DNA from: Pycnopodia helianthoides
Taxonomy: Eukaryota > Echinodermata > Asteroidea > Forcipulatida > Asteriidae
Assembly: GCA_032158295.1 (NCBI GenBank)
Contig: CM063258.1
Span: 6,776,583 to 6,840,582 of the forward strand
Length of the DNA stretch: 64,000 nt
Reading direction: 5' to 3'
A model generated the notes under the pieces. The model had not been told where the DNA came from. It was given only the letters and a program-made list of their open reading frames with translations, and ran no database searches. Of the stretch, positions 14,501-23,225 are shown piece after piece (the stretch's first letter is position 1; each line of letters opens with the position of its first letter). The position numbers and the translations under genes were made by a program.

Positions 14501-17500
14501 GCCTTCCAGTTGTCAGCTAGATTATAATTGGGAGCCTTCGGCTCACAGGGTTTTAAAAGATCGTGGCGTTGTAAGATTGTACTTTCTCCTTTGCATAGTT
14601 TCAAAACACTTTGTTCAGACTTGTTCAAATACTTACCTTTTGTTGTTTGTTTGTTGTTGTTGTTTTTTTGAGCAATCATAACATGTATTCTGGATGCGAT
14701 AGAGACGATCACGGACAGCATGACACTCCTCCAGAACTGTGGGCTCACCCTCTTAAACTTCCGCATCCCGGATGAGTTCCGTTGGCAGTTTGAACGAGTC
14801 GTCAAGAACCTTGTCAAGTTGGCCCAGACAGAGGATCCCCGGGGTCTGCTACAGAGGATCTACGTTCACATGTGTAACTCTATTGTCTGCCATGTGGAAG
14901 GGGAGCAGAAACTGCTCGTAGGAAGACTAGGCATCATTAAGGTAAGAAGCCCTTACTTCAGACTATCAATTTATTCAGAACTGAAGATCCGCGGTGGGGT
15001 TGGCGGAGTGGTATCTTTCCTCGCCTTGCACCTCTAGGACCTCTGGTTAAGTGGTTAAGTATTTGATTCCAGGACTTGCAATCACAAGGTTGTGGGTTCG
15101 AATCCGGCCAAGCTAACCCCTGATTTCACAATGAACAGAATATGAAAGTATTGTTGTCTAGTTACTGATCACAATTTATTGATTTGTGCGATTCATAATC
15201 GTAGGCGTTAAACCATTGTTTGTATGAGAGAGATTAGGCGTTGCCAGCTTGGTGTTTATATCCCCTTGTGAGAGCTTTGCTGAGTGCACTTGTTGGGAAG
15301 ATCATCTAAACAAACAGACAAACAAACAAACATACAAACAAACATACAAAAGACCCTTGTTCGAATCTCACCGAGGTCACTGTGTGGATTGGGTTTTCAG
15401 TCCTTACCTGATTGCGTGGGTTTTCCGGAATATTTCGCTTAAGTTTTCCTCCCACATCTTAAACTGAAACTTCCTTCCTTGTCATCTCTCCATGGGGATA
15501 CTTGGCTATTATAGTGAAGTAAATAAATGAAAAGATAAAACTGATGATTTTAGATTGTGAGATTAGAGAACCTCTAATTGTGAAACTAGAGAGATTGTAA
15601 AGCAAGATGTGACTGTAATCTGTTAGTTGCCATATCTAAGCACTGAGTAGGTTTGCGAGTAACAACCGTGTAATTTCAATCTCTTTTGCGAAAACTGTTG
15701 GTTGGGTGAGAAGTACAGGGGTCGGGATCATAGATAGTTCCCAGTAGACGCCATCTTTACGGGCAAATTGCATTTTGGCTTGCAGGTGCGTCAAACGCTC
15801 AACTTATTAACGCAGCCGCGTTGTCCACTGACCAATCCTGCAATGAGTTTCGTGAAATGCGCGCGTGTTGCACGCCGTTCTCACACGAAACGCACGACTG
15901 TTTGTTCTAAACTGCCCGTAAAGATGGCCGATTTACGTCATACTGCAACCTATCTATAGTAGATTCTCACGCTTCCAAAATGTGGGCTCTGCTCATCTTC
16001 AGAGGTACACTGCTCAAAACATTCAGATTCTACATCTTAACCCCCAGTTCTTCTCGGAACCAACACTTCTAACGATAGAGATTTAATTTGCACGGTTGTT
16101 ACTCAATAAACCCACTCAATTCTTACTTCCTACACCATTCAAAGCTTCAAATCTGACTTGCCATATCTTCCACTAAATGAGATATCTAGCTCTTTATTTG
16201 TGACACCCCCCCCAACCCCCCCCCCCCCCCCACCCCAACCCACCTCCAAGGTTTTAGCCAGGATTTGGTAAAAGGGTGTCCAAATTTGCTGGAAATTTAA
16301 AAACCGGGTGTCCATTTATTTTTTTACTGACAATACATTTACATGTAAATGACAGATAAATCAGGGTGTCCAAATTTAAAACAGGGTGTCCAATAGACAC
16401 CCGGACACCCCTCTGGCTAACACTATGCCCACCTCACGAACCAAGTATGTTCCCCCATGTTTTTTAAAGAATATAAGATAATCGGTTCATTTTCCATAGT
16501 GTATGCTGAGTCTGATCACTGATAGACTGGATAGGAACAGGTGTGATGAGGTCATGGAGACAGCATGGAGCACTCTGTGGAATGTAACAGGTGAGTGACA
16601 CTGGTGCAGGTAACCAGTGATTAAGGCTTACTTATAGAGTCAGAGATTGGTAAATACTCCAAAAATTGTTGACCATAAATGACTTAATTGGTGAGAAGCA
16701 CTGCAGCTGTTGATAGAATAAACTATTTTGAGAAAGGATTCCTTCGAAGTATTATGGTTTGGATAATTTTTCGCCCAAATACATTTGAATCTGAGAAACG
16801 ATTCATGCATGAATCTGTCTCAGATTTCTTTGAGGGTTGGTGTTCGCTTGTGAATGTTGCTGCCGGAAATCTGGTTGGTACCCGCTAACCCGCTGTCACC
16901 TCACTAAGTGTGGGTGGATTCAATATTCTTGTGAAAATGCTGTGACGGTTTTTTTGCTGTCTTCTCAGCAAGTAGACACTGTACTCAGCTGAAACTTTCA
17001 CATATGACTTTTATTGTGTCTTTCTTGATAATGTTGCCTATAAATCAACGTTACATTGACAAATACCAATCTGTTATTCTACTGTTGAATCGCATGACAC
17101 TCTCGGCTTGTAACTTATAATCGTCCATTAATCTTGGTCATAGGCTGGTATATTTACAGTCGTGGTTCTTGGGTTTTGTCTGATCATTCACAGATGAAAC
17201 TGCTGATAACTGTCAGATGTTTTTGGATGGCAAGGGAATGGAACTGTTCATCCGATGCAGAGAAGTAAGTTCATCAGTTAGTTTAAGTTTTTCATGTCCT
17301 AATGAAAATAGCGCGTTAAGAAGGGTATCCCCCCAGAAAAAAAATCCACACAATTCTCGTCCTCTGCTATCCCTTGTTGACGTTTCTGTGTGCCAAATGT
17401 CTCGGCACTTTGCAACAGGCTCACAAAGGAACAACCCATCTGAAGAACGAGGTCATCGAATACTATTCACCAAAAAACCTTAAACGTATTATACAGGATT

Positions 17501-20500
17501 GGTAAGGATAAAAAACATCATTGTTTTAATTTCAGTCTGAAAGTTCACTGTTTATGAGACGTCACCTCGCTAAACATGGATGTATCCGACATTCTAAATG
17601 AAAATCATGTCAATTTTTTTCCTGTTTTTCTTAAAAAGTGGACACTGTATTCGACTGAAACTTTCACAGGTGACTTTGTTTGTTTCTTTCTTGATAATTT
17701 TGTCTATACATCGAAACCATGTGGGCAAAAACCAAACAATGACCCCTGACCCCTTTAAGACCTGGGCCCAATTTCATAAAGCCATTAAGCAAAAAAATGC
17801 TGCTTAGCAAATTTCTTTGCTAAGCAAAAATTGAGTTGGGGACCATTGGCAACAATGTGAACTTTATGACATTTTGGCTGGTTACCCATTTCAAATAAGC
17901 CATATTATTTTTCTTTGCTTTGCAAGTTTGTGTGCTTACAGGCTTTATGAAAACGGGACCCTGCTTAGAGTTTATCCTCCTTCTGAACCTCTCACTTGGC
18001 TGACCCCGTATACTCTCTGTGTGGTTTCTCCAACAGGCATTCCCAGACAAACCAGAGCTGCTTAGGAATATGATGGGATTGATTGGTAACGTCGCCGAGG
18101 TCCAAGCACTCAGGCCACACCTCATGAATTATGCATCAGTCTTCATGTGAGGCCTAGATAGTTTTGCATGAATTTAACTTCACCGACAAAATATGTTTTT
18201 TAAAAACCTTATTTTTCACAACTACATTTATGGCTTGAATTTGAAAATTTGTTAAAACAATTCAAATGACACTGAATTTTGCCTGGCACTTAAAGGCAGG
18301 GTATACTTTTGGTAGTTGGCAAAGACTAGTATCCTCACTTGGTGTATCCCAACATATTCATAAAATAACAAACCTGTGAAAATTTGGGCTCAATTGCTCA
18401 TTGAAGTTGCGAGAAAATAAGGAAAGAAAAAAACAGCCTTGTTGCGTAGAATTGTGTGCTTTCAAATGCCTGAGAAAGGCTTCGGGATTCCCAGATTCAA
18501 ATATTTTAGTGAGAAATTACCTCTCTCTCAAAAACTACATTACTTCAGAGGGAGTCGTTTCTCACAATGTTTTATACTATATCAGCAGCTCTCAGGTGCT
18601 CCTTACCAAGTAAGTTTTTATGGTAACGTATTTATTGAGTAATTACCAAAAGTATCCACTGCCTTTTAACCTGCTGTATAAAAGTGGGTACAGGTTTGAA
18701 ATAAATGAGAAGTAACCAGTAACTGGTGGGTACAACCGTGTGTAAATCTCTTTTGGAAGGAGTACTGACTCTGAGAAGAACTGGTTTTGCCGCGGTGTTT
18801 CCAACACTGTACTCTGCTCGTCTTTAGGAGAATGCTGGACTGCAGCATCTAAGAATTCTTAAAACGACCTATACTTACCCATGATGCTTGATGACCATTC
18901 TTAGAGAATCGTTTGTTGCCTCTTAGGGAGCTCCTTGGGGATTGGAGTGATGGTATCGAGGTGAGCTACAATGCTGCTGGTACCCTTGCTCACATTGCTG
19001 CCGATGGTCCATCGTCCTGGAGCATAGAGCACCCGCAACGATGTGAGGTCCTGCAACAGATGACCACGGCCATTGTCTCCTGGGAGTTGAAAACACAGAG
19101 GAATATCAATTATAGGTAAGGGGCTCTCATTGGCTGCACCTCTAGAATTCTTTTCCTGGGCAAAATATCGCTTAGCAATTGTCTGCTAAGCAAATTGTAC
19201 ATGTGACATGGTAGTTTGGCTGGTAGCCTTATTCATTTTGTTGTGCTTAGCTACTTTTTGTGCTTAAGCTTCTCTATGAAATTGGGCCCAGACCCAATTT
19301 CATAGAGCTGTTTAAGCAGAAAATATTGCTTAATAATTTTCTGCTTAGCAGAAATGAGCAGAACACCAGTCACAAATTGTACATGTGACATGGTAGTTTG
19401 GCTGGTAGCCTTATTCATTTTGTTGTGCTTAGCTACTTTTTGTGCTTAAGCTTCTCTATGAAATTGGGCCCAGACCCAACTTCATAGAGCTGTTTAAGCA
19501 GAAAATATTGCTTAATAATTTTCTGCTTAGCAGAAATGAGCAGAACACCAGTCACAAATTGTACATGTGACATGGTAGTTTGGCTGGTAGCCTTATTCTG
19601 GTAAGCATAATTCAGTTGTGCTTAGCCACTTTTTGTGCTCAAGCAGCTCTATAAAAATGGGCCCCTGGGTTACACAAAGCCAATGGCCTCTGTCGGCCAT
19701 TGTCTTCAACTGAAGACGTTCCTACTGACTTTAAGATTTTTTTCCAATAAGAGTGCTCTGTGCAAATTATGGGCTATCCTCTTCAAAGGTGAAATTCCAC
19801 ACCTAGAGTCGTTTCAAGACTCCGAGCGCCTCCCTTTTAATGATAATTTTTTTGCATAAGATATTGATATTTGAATGCTTCAGATCCTTTGGACCTATTC
19901 TCCGCCTGCTGTTGGTTGAACACACACCGGTTGTACAACACTGGGCTGTGTGGGCTCTGGCCAACCTATGCACCGTCTCACGTAAGTTTCACAGTCTTCT
20001 CTGTATTTTGTCTCTTTTAATTTTGCCTTCGGCAGACATGTGGATGTATTGGCCATGTTGTTGTTTTAAAAGTTTCTAGCTTTGTTTTGTTAGTCTTACT
20101 AAATAATCTAGTTTTCTTGGTCTTAGTCTCGGACCTCAGTCTTGTTCTGTCGAGCAGTTTTTCATGTTTCAATGCGCTGTATTTTTGACCGCATGAGGGC
20201 GCTCTCAAAAATAATTGTATCACTTCCGGGGGTATAACTTAAGCGATTATCGTCTGCTCAGGTAGCTGTGTACAGTTTTAACATCGGCGTTCTGTCACTT
20301 CTGTGCGCGAGAGAGTTTAGTCAGTGCTTCTAGAATCTAAGGTGGATTAGTAAAGGCTCCTTTAAAGAAATAAAGAGCCCTGCATCTAATCTTTAAAAAT
20401 ATAAGAACTGGCAGTTAAGCGTGGCTCATCCTTTCCTCTATAGAAACAACTGTCCTCCGCAAACAAAAACTGCTTCAAATACTTCCTACAGACAGCTAAG

Positions 20501-21924
20501 GACTGAAACACAATGCTACCAGACGTCATATCCATCACGGACAATAAGACCTTTAAAGGAGCTGTTATGACTTAGATTCTAGAAGCTGACTGACTAAACT
20601 CTCTTGCGCATACAAGTGACAGAACGCCGATGCTAAACTGTACACAGGTAGCTGAGCAGACGATAAGTTATACCCCCGGAAGTGATAAAAATGTTTCTGA
20701 GAGCGCCCTCACGCGGTCAAAAATACGGTGCATAGACCTCAATCATTCTGTGGATCTGCGTAAGGTATCCTGCATACAACATTGACATTTGCCAGTTCTA
20801 ATTCCCATATCATGAGAGGAGAGGGCACTAGCCAAAGCTCAGGGTGTACTAGGAAATGATGATCATCCCCTCAATAAATATGATCATATGCTTGGCAGTG
20901 GTAGAAGATGGCAATCAGTAAGGACCAGGGCCCAATTTCATAGAGCTGCTTAAGCAGAAAATATTGCTTAACAATTTCCTGCTAAGAAGAAATGAGCAGG
21001 ATACCAGTCACAAATTGTACATGTGGCATGGTCGTTTGGCTGGTAACCTTTTTCTGGTAAGCATAATTTGGTTGTGCTTAGCTACTTTTTGTGCTTAAGC
21101 AGCTCTATGAAATTGGGCCCAGAACAAGCAAATACTTAAATTCATTTGTTTCCTATTCCGTTCGTCTTCTTTATGATCTGCATACATGTTAATATGTTTA
21201 TCATTCTTTATCACCATCCTCGCCAACCCTCTGATCTTGTCAAGATTGCGTTTCCTAGGCCCTTGTTTTAAATCAGATCTTTTAATTGTTCTTAACAAAT
21301 GCTTGCTTGTATATATATAAATTGTTTATTGTAATAAATTCAGAATATGAGTTAAACAAACTCTGGCATATCTCTCTTCTGGACAGACTGTTTCATACCA
21401 TAAGGCACTCATCAGCAGAATGACGAAAATAGAATACAAGTAGCATCTTACCTTATTTCGAATTAAGCGCGCGCAAGCGCAACGCGCGTTACGTCATTGA
21501 AGTTAGTACGCGCTTACGTCACTGAAGTAAGAACACATCTGTCTCGATAACGGCACTTTGAGACGATTTCGCTTTTCTTATTCAGTGTACCTAGGTCTGG
21601 CCTACATGTGATACATATTGTTTATTGTATATTTTTATATCAATTTTTTATCTTGTTGCATGTTAACGAAACAATTTTCCTTTTTTGGACTAATAGAGGA
21701 ATGAAATGAAATAGTTTTGTTGAAACTCACATTGATTTCTGACTGGCACTTTTCCAGCTTCCAAGTATTGTAAACTTCTGGAGAAGGAAAACGGAGTCCC
21801 GCTGCTCAAGAAGGTATGCAATAACCCGAGAACCATCCCCATCGTCCGAAGGCTAGCCCAACAGACGCTTCAACTTGTGGAGGAGAATCGGGAAGATCAA
21901 CCTTGTAGCGTGCATGTGGTTTAA
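7793..21924 (+). CDS. ZER1: ZER1, substrate receptor of the CUL2 E3 ubiquitin ligase (13 coding exons)
   Basis: ZER1 joins Elongin B/C and CUL2 and recognises proteins with N-terminal glycine, sending them for ubiquitination. Exons: 7793-8501, 10591-10737, 11391-11607, 12783-12926, 13746-13804, 14182-14244, 14673-14941, 16500-16590, 17194-17264, 18037-18146, 18927-19115, 19884-19981 and 21758-21924, about 777 residues against 766 in human. The N-terminus has a BC-box-like helix (KLLDLLIEYC) and a CUL2-box-like FIPANIADLMV, then leucine-rich repeats (LDISKN, LVSLDLS, LSSLDISG), then armadillo-like repeats with LWNVTDETADNC, GLIGNVAEV, DGIEVSYNAAG and QHWAVWAL. The W, N, D and E residues of the family's glycine pocket lie in these motifs. 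Oddities: a one-base frame break near 8270, a phase mismatch between exons 6 and 7, and an uncertain start. Confidence 0.95.
8625..8898. repeat. Inverted-repeat element in ZER1 intron 1
   Basis: GTCCTGGTTCCAAAGACG at the left pairs with CGTCTTGGAACCACGAC at the right. Inside, CCCCACAAACCACTTGCCA pairs with TTGCAAGTGGTTCGTGGGG. It is about 270 bp and noncoding. Confidence 0.75.
9353..9740. repeat. Interspersed short-repeat array (GCCCAAATCCTTCTAAATCC)
   Basis: About eight imperfect copies of a 20-base motif start near 9353, 9409, 9456, 9506, 9546, 9590, 9633 and 9676, separated by 20-35 bases of differing sequence. A ninth, inverted copy (AGGACTTGGGC) lies at 9721-9731. The period is 40-56 bases and irregular, and the array sits wholly inside ZER1 intron 1. 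Confidence 0.7.
10591..10737 (+). CDS. ZER1: ZER1 coding exon 2 (leucine-rich repeats)
   Basis: The acceptor is TTTCTTGCAG and the donor AAAG|GTGAGA. It encodes HLDISIADSNCRLLLTNRFL and on to PHLSSLDISGHFIEERKT. Phases are 2 in and 2 out, matching both neighbours. Confidence 0.92.
10970..11195. repeat. 226-bp repeat, copy 1 of an inverted pair
   Basis: The reverse complement of this element occurs at 15731-15958 with only a few differences. It also carries internal inverted repeats: GGCCATCTTTACGGGCA at one side and TGCCCGTAAAGATGGC at the other. It is noncoding and lies in ZER1 intron 2. Confidence 0.85.
11391..11607 (+). CDS. ZER1: ZER1 coding exon 3 (acidic linker)
   Basis: It follows the acceptor CTTGAGCAG and ends ATAAAG|GTCAGT. 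It encodes KQTKEYVSPEEVEPEYDAEV, an acidic stretch, then the conserved LEFLGLLGLDESELEHLPAI (human has LQFLGLYNT at this point). Entry phase 2, exit phase 0. Confidence 0.92.
12465..12660. repeat. GGGCCC-ended palindromic element
   Basis: This is the first of about 15 copies of a roughly 190-bp family. It starts GGGCCCAATTTCATAGGGC, contains CTTAAGCAG-type blocks, and ends near GGGGCCC. Arms are partly self-complementary. It lies in ZER1 intron 3. Confidence 0.75.
12783..12926 (+). CDS. ZER1: ZER1 coding exon 4 (start of armadillo-like region)
   Basis: The acceptor is TTTTTTTCAG and the donor GTGGAG|GTAACT, both phase 0. It encodes VAGIFSEDQILNTIEVYLKR and continues to FFDLLRAIECVNPSRAVE, aligned with human EEQVLTAIEVYSEH. 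Confidence 0.92.
12945..13290 (-). repeat. tRNA-like interspersed element
   Basis: Positions 12985-13057 read on the minus strand as a tRNA-like unit (GGCTCAGCTGGTAGAGCGCC, then GGTTAAAATC). The flanking block to the right carries the family's CAGTTTCCCTGTGG and GATCCCTGGC motifs. It is a member of the family described at 59151-59459 and lies in ZER1 intron 4. Confidence 0.65.
13746..13804 (+). CDS. ZER1: ZER1 coding exon 5
   Basis: This 59-base exon lies between CCCCACACAG and GGAAG|GTAGGG. It encodes LILAAMRYCPSDNQVQVSG, matching human LVIRALKCHKYDRNIQVTG. Exit phase is 2. Confidence 0.9.
13898..14105. repeat. GGGCCC-ended palindromic element
   Basis: It has CCAATTTCATAGAGCTGCTT at the left and ATGAAACTGGGCCC at the right. 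It lies in ZER1 intron 5. Confidence 0.75.
14182..14244 (+). CDS. ZER1: ZER1 coding exon 6
   Basis: This 63-base exon after TTGGTTCCAG encodes SASLYHLTRGNYSDQLSVHH and ends RQ, matching human SAALFYLTNSEYRSEQSV. The donor CA|GTAAGC gives exit phase 2. That does not match the entry phase 1 required by exon 7, so one base is unaccounted for. Confidence 0.82.
14673..14941 (+). CDS. ZER1: ZER1 coding exon 7
   Basis: The acceptor is a poly-T tract ending TTTGAG. It encodes IITCILDAIETITDSMTLLQ, then NCGLTLLNFRIPDEFRWQFE, to CHVEGEQKLLVGRLGIIK before AAG|GTAAGA. It aligns with human QRNCCLTLCNFSIPEELEFQ. The exact left edge is uncertain because of the phase mismatch with exon 6. Confidence 0.88.
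14990..15540 (+). repeat. tRNA-derived SINE interrupted by a second SINE
   Basis: The outer element (14990-15036 and 15352-15540) matches the copy at 61315-61590: GGTTGGCGGAGTGGTATC at the left, then TTCGAATCTCACCGAGG and CTGATTGCGTGGGTTTTCC. The inner element (about 15036-15351) has its own tRNA-like head (GGTTGTGGGTTCGAATCC) and a CAAA-type tail. It lies in ZER1 intron 7. Confidence 0.65.
15731..15958. repeat. 226-bp repeat, copy 2 of an inverted pair
   Basis: This is the reverse complement of 10970-11195. The two copies lie 4.5 kb apart in opposite orientation and bracket ZER1 exons 3-7. Confidence 0.85.
16500..16590 (+). CDS. ZER1: ZER1 coding exon 8
   Basis: It runs from TTTTCCATAG to AACAG|GTGAGT and encodes CMLSLITDRLDRNRCDEVME, then TAWSTLWNVT. 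The LWNVT motif, with D from exon 9, matches human LWNITDE, part of the glycine-degron pocket. Exit phase is 1. Confidence 0.92.
17194..17264 (+). CDS. ZER1: ZER1 coding exon 9
   Basis: After ATTCACAG it encodes DETADNCQMFLDGKGMELFI and RCRE, then GAA|GTAAGT. Human has DETPDNCEMFLNFNGMKLFL. Phase 1 in, 0 out. Confidence 0.93.
17764..17962. repeat. GGGCCC-type palindromic element
   Basis: It starts GGGCCCAATTTCATAAAGCC, has a TTTTGGCTGGTTACCCA middle, and ends ATGAAAACGGGACCC. It lies in ZER1 intron 9, just upstream of exon 10. Confidence 0.7.
18037..18146 (+). CDS. ZER1: ZER1 coding exon 10
   Basis: After CTCCAACAG it encodes AFPDKPELLRNMMGLIGNVA, then EVQALRPHLMNYASVF, with donor TTCAT|GTGAGG. 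GLIGNVAEV aligns with human GLLGNVAEV, which contributes pocket residues. Exit phase is 2. Confidence 0.93.
18290..18669. mobile_element. TTAA-flanked MITE (AAAGGCAG ends)
   Basis: The element is flanked by TTAA on both sides. Its inverted ends are AGGCAGGGTATACTTTTGG and CCAAAAGTATCCACTGCCT. It lies in ZER1 intron 10. TTAA duplications are the hallmark of piggyBac-type insertion. Confidence 0.75.
18927..19115 (+). CDS. ZER1: ZER1 coding exon 11
   Basis: It runs from GCCTCTTAG to TATAG|GTAAGG and encodes ELLGDWSDGIEVSYNAAGTL, then AHIAADGPSSWSIEHPQRCE, to TQRNINY. It is nearly identical to the human block DGIEVSYNACGVLSHI. Confidence 0.95.
19150..19663. repeat. Three consecutive GGGCCC-type elements, two in tandem
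   Basis: A partial copy (about 19150-19288) is followed by two full copies. The stretch from about 19190 to 19470 repeats almost exactly with a period of about 182 bases, so this is a local tandem duplication. It lies in ZER1 intron 11. Confidence 0.75.
19884..19981 (+). CDS. ZER1: ZER1 coding exon 12
   Basis: After AATGCTTCAG it encodes SFGPILRLLLVEHTPVVQHW, then AVWALANLCTVS, with donor TCAC|GTAAGT. It matches human SFEPILRLLPQGISPVSQHW. Exit phase is 1. Confidence 0.94.
20174..20735. repeat. 560-bp foldback element with about 200-bp inverted arms
   Basis: The left arm (TATTTTTGACCGCATGAGGG, then GGCGTTCTGTCACTT, then TTCTAGAATCTAAG) is mirrored by the right arm (TTAGATTCTAGAAGC, then AAGTGACAGAACGCC, then CACGCGGTCAAAAATA). 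A central segment of about 200 bases is unpaired. It lies in ZER1 intron 12. Confidence 0.85.
20927..21120. repeat. GGGCCC-ended palindromic element
   Basis: This is a well-preserved full copy, GGGCCCAATTTCATAGAGCT to AGCTCTATGAAATTGGGCCC, usable as a family reference. It lies in ZER1 intron 12. Confidence 0.85.
21758..21924 (+). CDS. ZER1: ZER1 coding exon 13 with stop codon
   Basis: After CACTTTTCCAG it encodes SKYCKLLEKENGVPLLKKVC and ends DQPCSVHVV before TAA at 21922-21924. Human has DKYCPLLIKEGGMPLLRDII. The last residues are not conserved. Confidence 0.93.
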
Positions 21925-22150
21925 AATAGGTAACGCTGTCTGTAACACAAGAGATTTATTGAAATAATTATATTATATACAACTGAGGTAACAGGATTGA
22001 GTAGAAAGGGAAAAGAGAAACTTAAATAATAAAGTGGTTTTTATCATTTTCAGTGCTCTAATTGATCTTGGTGTAAGCATACCAGTACTAGTGGTTTTGA
22101 CAACATTACAAATGCTAAGTGGTGTTTGAAGCTTTGCATGGTGTTGAAAG

Positions 22151-22402
22151 TAAGAAGTAACTATAACTATAAATAGTAGTAAACTTGCGGGTACAACCAT
22201 GTGTAAAATCTCTTTTGGGAGGAGTGTTGGCTCTGAAAAGAGCCGGTTTGGTCTTGACGCTTTTTTTGAAGACGAGCAGAGTATACTGTTCGAAACGTCA
22301 AGACCAAACCGGCTCTTCTCAGAGCCAACACTCCCACAAAAGAGATTTACACATGGTTGTACCCGCAAGTTTACTACTATTATAGTTATAGTTACTTCTT
22401 AT
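22151..22402. repeat. 250-bp palindrome
   Basis: Both strands read GGGTACAACCATGTGTAAA near one end and carry GAGTGTTGGCTCTGA and GAGCCGGTTTGGTCTTGACG, so the element folds on itself around 22275. Fragments of the same family occur near 6650, 7500, 15990, 18700, 27370 and 38500. Confidence 0.8.
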
Positions 22403-22465
22403 TACAAATGCTGTACAGTATATTGATTCTAAGGCAGTTAGCAGGTCCCAGTTTCATAGAGGTGC

Positions 22466-22819
22466 TTAAACAGGCAGGACATACTTTTGATAATTGTCAA
22501 AGACCAGTATCCTCACTTGGTGAATCCCAACATTTACACAAAATAACAAATCTGTGGAAATTTGGGCTCAGTTGGTCATCGAGGTTGCAAGAAAATAATG
22601 AAAGCATAAACACCCTTGTTGCATAGACTTGTGTGCTTCCTCTCAGATTCAAATTTTGTAGTGAGAAATTAACTCTGTCTCAAAAACTACATTTACTTCA
22701 GAGGGAGTCGTTTCTCACAATGTTTTATACTATCAGCAGCTCTCAGGTGCTCCTTACCGAGTAACTTTTTATTGTAATGTATTTCTTGAGTAATTACCAG
22801 AAGTAACCACTGCCTTTAA
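22466..22819. mobile_element. Nested TTAA-flanked MITE (AGGCAG type)
   Basis: It is related to 18290-18669 over its whole length (ATCCTCACTTGGTG, GAGGGAGTCGTTTCTCACAA, CAGCAGCTCTCAGGTGCTCC). It ends CCACTGCCTTTAA and is inserted in the TTAA of a GGGCCC element. Confidence 0.7.
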
Positions 22820-22833
22820 ACAGAAAATATTGC

Positions 22834-23225
22834 TTAAAGGTACACGTTGCCTTGGATCGGCCGAGTTGGTCTATAAAAAGCGTTTGTAAACCGTTTGTTA
22901 TAAAATGCATATGGTTAGAAAGATATTTTAAAAGTAGTATACAATGATCCACACAAATATGCCTTGAAATTGCGTGGTTTTTCCTTGAACTTTGCGAACT
23001 AACACGGTCGGCCATTTTGTGGAGTCAAAAGTTTGACTCCATAAAATGGCCGACTGTGTTAGTTCACAATGTAAAAGGAAAATCACGCAATTTCGAGGCA
23101 TATTTGTGTGGATCATTGTATTCTACTTTTAAAACATCTTTCTAACCATATGCATTTTATAACAACGGTTTACAAATGCTTTTTATAGACCAACTCGACC
23201 GATCCAAGGCAATGTGTACCTTTAA
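22834..23225. mobile_element. 392-bp nearly perfect palindromic TTAA element
   Basis: TTAAAGGTACACGTTGCCTT at the left is mirrored by AAGGCAATGTGTACCTTTAA at the right. Complementarity runs to the centre near 23030 (GTCAAAAGTTTGAC). TTAA is present at both ends. It has no coding capacity. Confidence 0.85.

Noticed and set aside
22185..22426. Frames starting MRVQPCV on both strands
   Set aside because: They arise from the 250-bp palindrome and recur with its fragments elsewhere.
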